Shown: one piece after another, positions 5,781-7,755 of the stretch
Layout: each line of letters opens with the position of its first letter
Position numbering within the stretch: the first letter of the stretch is position 1
DNA from: Gaiellasilicea sp035553355
GTDB taxonomy: Bacteria > Actinomycetota > Thermoleophilia > Gaiellales > Gaiellaceae
DNA: 7,755 bases
Direction: 5' to 3'
Assembly (NCBI GenBank): GCA_035553355.1
Contig: DATMJW010000073.1
Location: forward strand, 1 to 7,755
Program-made: the position numbers and the translations under genes
Notes under the pieces: model-generated
What the model saw: only the letters and a program-made list of their open reading frames with translations
Told to the model about the DNA's origin: nothing
The model's database searches: none

Positions 5781-6663
5781 GGTTGTTCTTGGAGCCGATG
5801 CACGAGCCGTCGTTCGACGTCTTGCCGCCGCGGAGGTTGCCGCGGGCGTTGTCGAACACGGTCACGAGCGCGAGGCAGACGTCGTTCTTCTCGGCGTCGA
5901 TGCCGATCCCGGTGCTGCCGGTGACGCGGGTCGAGAAGACGACGCCGATCGAGCGGCCGTCGAACTCGATCCCCGTTCCCGGCGCGGGCTGGTTCGCCAT
6001 CGACGGGAAGTCCCCGCTCATCGGGTTCACGCGACGCCCGGTGGAGTGGATCTCGCTGTTCGAGATCGAGACCGACGCGGCGCCGTTCACCTCGATCCCG
6101 TAGTTGATGTTGTGCTCCGCGCGGACGCCCTCGAGCGCCACGCGCGACCCACCGCGGATCTCGAAGCCCGTCGTCCAGTTGCGGCTCTGGATGTTCCGGA
6201 TGATCACCTGCCGGTTCGGCGGCGCGTCGACGATGATCCCGGGTGCCGCCTGGCGTGCGGTCGAGCGTGGATCGCCCTGCCTCACCGCGTCCACGTTGGC
6301 CTCGACGCCGGGAGCGGCCTCGAGCGTCACGTTGCCCGTCAGCGTCACCGTCTCCGCGAAGAGGCCTGACGTCACGACGGTGATCGTCCCGTTGTTGGCG
6401 GCGCCGGCCGAGCTGTTCCCGCCGTTGATCGTGCCGAAGACGCGGTCGCCGTCGCCGTCCTCGGCGGAGCCGATCCGGCCGTCGCCGTCGTAGTCGCCGC
6501 ACGTGCCGGGCGCGGGCACGGGCGAGAACATCGGGTCGGCGGCGTTGTTGCAGTTGCCCTCCACGAGCACCGGGTGGTTCGCGAGTGCCGCGGGTGCCGA
6601 GACGAGCGCGGTGCCCACTGCCACCGTCAGCGCGAGCCGGCGGGCGAGACGCGGTCTGGTCAT
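5764..6663 (-). CDS. Secreted right-handed parallel beta-helix protein with an EF-hand-type calcium loop
   Basis: A 299-aa exported protein. Residues 1-28 are a signal peptide (RPRLARR, hydrophobic core, cut probable after AALA before NHPVLVEG). DYDGDGRIGSAE (57-68) fits the canonical EF-hand loop, with D57, D59, D61, G62, I64 and E68, and is followed by more Asp/Gly (DGDGD). From about 93 the sequence has short strand-turn repeats typical of a beta-helix: GTITVVTSG, ETVTLTGNVTLEA, RQVIIRNIQSR, TGFEIRGGSRVALEGVRAEHN, YGIEVNGAASVSISNSEIHS, TGIEFDGRSIGVVFSTRVTG, TGIGIDAEKND. The pattern resembles NosD/pectate-lyase-type folds; no catalytic residues can be named, and it may be a structural or carbohydrate-binding protein. 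Four cysteines in the mature part (C38, C55, C263, C288) could form two disulfides. The ATG at 6663 has a strong GGAGG seven bases upstream. It overlaps the lipoprotein gene by 17 bases. Confidence 0.85.
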   Translation of the reverse strand: MTRPRLARRLALTVAVGTALVSAPAALANHPVLVEGNCNNAADPMFSPVPAPGTCGDYDGDGRIGSAEDGDGDRVFGTINGGNSSAGAANNGTITVVTSGLFAETVTLTGNVTLEAAPGVEANVDAVRQGDPRSTARQAAPGIIVDAPPNRQVIIRNIQSRNWTTGFEIRGGSRVALEGVRAEHNINYGIEVNGAASVSISNSEIHSTGRRVNPMSGDFPSMANQPAPGTGIEFDGRSIGVVFSTRVTGSTGIGIDAEKNDVCLALVTVFDNARGNLRGGKTSNDGSCIGSKNNRGPRR

Positions 6664-6670
6664 GCTCTTC

Positions 6671-6675
6671 CCTCC
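6671..6675 (-). promoter_or_regulatory. Strong Shine-Dalgarno of the beta-helix gene
   Basis: GGAGG followed by GAAGAGC and the ATG at 6663 gives a seven-base spacing. This is the clearest ribosome binding site in the window. The 64-base gap before it (6664-6727) separates this gene from the epimerase gene; I see no convincing promoter or terminator in that gap. Confidence 0.7.
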
Positions 6676-6727
6676 ATCTGTCGTTGCCGAGACGAGGGAT
6701 TCGCCGGCCGTGGCCGAACGGTTCGCG

Positions 6728-7735
6728 TCAGCCGCCGGGACGGACGCCGAGCCCGGGCTCCTCCGCCGGCACCTGGACGCCGTCGCGGAACGTCACTCCC
6801 GGCGCCGGGTCGTCGGCGAGCAGGAGGTTGCCGTCGAGGTCGACGTGGTCGCAGAGGGGCGCGACGGCGCAGCCCGCCGCGATGCCGAGACCGGACTCGA
6901 CCATGCACCCGAGCATCACGCCGAGGCCGAGCGCGCGCGCCGCGTGCGTCATCCGGATCGCCTCCCTGATCCCACCGGACTTCGCGAGCTTGATGTTGAT
7001 GCCGTGCGCGATCTCGGCGCAGGCGGCGACGTCGGCGAGGGTGTGGCAGTCCTCGTCGACGTAGATCGGGACCGGCGAGCGTTCCTTCAGCGTGCGTCCG
7101 CCCTCGTCGCCCGCGCGCAGCGGCTGCTCGCAGTAGGCGACGCCGAGCCCCGCGAGCTGCGGCAGCGCGTCGAGCGCCTCGTCCACCGACCACCACTCGT
7201 TCACGTCCACCTGGAGCGGGAGCTCCGTCACCGACCTGACGGCGCGCACGCGCTCCACGTCGAGCCCGTCACCGCCGCCGAGCTTCAGCTTCAGCCGCGT
7301 GAACCGGCTCGCAGCTGCCTCCGCGCGGCGCGCCATGTCATCCGGATCGCCGAGCCATACCGTCCACGACGTGGGCGGCCCCGTCCGCGGCAGGCCGAGC
7401 AGGCGCCAGACCGGGACGCCGAGCAGCTTCCCCTGCAGGTCGTGCAGCGCTGCATCGATCGCCGCGCGCGCCGCCCACTCCCGCCGCGGCAGCCGCGCCA
7501 CGATCTCCTCGAGCGCGAACGGGTCGTCGCCGAGGAGCGGCGCGACCTCCTCCACGTACGTACGCGCGCCCTCGGCGGACTCGCCGTAGCGCTCGATCGG
7601 CGCCGCCTCGCCGTACCCCGTCGTCTCGCCGTGCCGGAGCGCGACCTGCACGACGTCCGCGGTGTCCTGGCTCTCGCGCGCGATCACGAACGTCTGCGCG
7701 AGCCGCAGCGTGACGATGGTCGCCGACACGTCCAC
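6728..7735 (-). CDS. Enolase-superfamily dipeptide epimerase / N-acetyl-D-glutamate racemase-like (DgcA-like)
   Basis: A 335-aa cytosolic Mg-dependent enzyme of the muconate-lactonising/dipeptide-epimerase group. The N-terminal capping domain runs to about 120. In the barrel, LKLKLGG gives the KxK motif (K149, K151). The metal ligands are D177 (VDVNEWW), E203 (YCEQP) and D227 (YVDED). NIKLAKSGG supplies the second catalytic lysine (K249). MLGCMVES (274-281) and DLDG (299-302) match the L-Ala-D/L-Glu epimerase group, where the DxD contacts the dipeptide amino end. The product could be a dipeptide epimerase for cell-wall fragments or the racemase partner of DgcN; the DUF1611 gene at 4270-5289 is consistent with either. 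The GTG at 7735 is the first usable start, but no stop precedes it in the 20 visible upstream bases, so a start outside the window is possible. Confidence 0.88.
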   Translation of the reverse strand: MDVSATIVTLRLAQTFVIARESQDTADVVQVALRHGETTGYGEAAPIERYGESAEGARTYVEEVAPLLGDDPFALEEIVARLPRREWAARAAIDAALHDLQGKLLGVPVWRLLGLPRTGPPTSWTVWLGDPDDMARRAEAAASRFTRLKLKLGGGDGLDVERVRAVRSVTELPLQVDVNEWWSVDEALDALPQLAGLGVAYCEQPLRAGDEGGRTLKERSPVPIYVDEDCHTLADVAACAEIAHGINIKLAKSGGIREAIRMTHAARALGLGVMLGCMVESGLGIAAGCAVAPLCDHVDLDGNLLLADDPAPGVTFRDGVQVPAEEPGLGVRPGG

Positions 7736-7743
7736 TGCGGTGA

Positions 7744-7749
7744 AGCCTA
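7744..7749 (-). promoter_or_regulatory. Candidate -10 upstream of the epimerase gene
   Basis: TAGGCT lies 8 bases before the GTG at 7735, and no Shine-Dalgarno is present in between, so the transcript may be leaderless. The -35 region is beyond the window edge and cannot be judged. Confidence 0.25.
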
Positions 7750-7755
7750 TGCGCC

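Noticed and set aside
6715..6725. CGAAC-G-GTTCG palindrome after the epimerase gene as a further LexA box
   Set aside because: The half-sites match but the spacer is one base instead of four, which would put the two LexA contacts on the wrong helical face; it is likely chance or part of a weak hairpin.
1..7755. tRNA or rRNA genes, CRISPR repeats, insertion sequences or phage genes
   Set aside because: Nothing of this kind was seen; coding genes cover almost the whole window and the gaps (99, 101 and 64 bases at most) contain only the regulatory elements listed.

Overview
The window is very GC-rich (by eye around 70 %), and every gene I can support lies on the minus strand, so transcription runs from the high-coordinate end to the low end. 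The gene set, the GTG starts, the weak or absent ribosome binding sites and the PyrR-type translational leader fit a high-GC actinomycetote. The style of the secreted proteins suggests a deep branch such as Thermoleophilia (Gaiellales or Solirubrobacterales). That placement is inferred from general features, not from a marker gene. There are ten protein genes, no RNA genes, no mobile elements and no CRISPR. No gap between genes exceeds about 100 bases.

Layout in transcription order. An enolase-superfamily epimerase/racemase (7735 to 6728) is followed by a secreted parallel beta-helix protein with a canonical EF-hand loop (6663 to 5764). A small NTF2-like lipoprotein overlaps the end of the beta-helix gene (5780 to 5313), and a DUF1611/DgcN-type protein follows (5289 to 4270). 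The DUF1611 and enolase partners are a known functional pair, acting on D-glutamate or cell-wall dipeptides. Here two exported proteins separate them. Next comes a secreted clan GH-A glycoside hydrolase with a lysine-rich tail (4168 to 2666), then a YfcE-like metallophosphoesterase (2643 to 2155).

The most striking part is at 2107-2153. A near-consensus promoter (TTGACA, 17 bp, CATCAT) carries two perfect LexA/SOS-type palindromes. One fills the spacer, and the other covers the start codon of a tiny membrane-anchored LysM protein (2114 to 1878). This is the architecture of the SOS-induced cell-division suppressors YneA (Bacillus), ChiZ/Rv2719c (Mycobacterium) and DivS (Corynebacterium), but no lexA is visible beside it. 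RNase Z (1838 to 864) and a DUF2007-like protein (867 to 655, start and stop overlapping as ATGA) follow closely and could be read from the same promoter.

At the low end is the 5' part of pyrR, the pyrimidine operon regulator (555 to beyond the edge). Its leader at 562-592 folds into a textbook PyrR-binding loop that buries the pyrR ribosome binding site. This predicts autogenous translational repression of the downstream pyr operon. Several genes here have a TANNNT-like element 6-8 bases before an initiation codon and no Shine-Dalgarno sequence, suggesting frequent leaderless transcripts.
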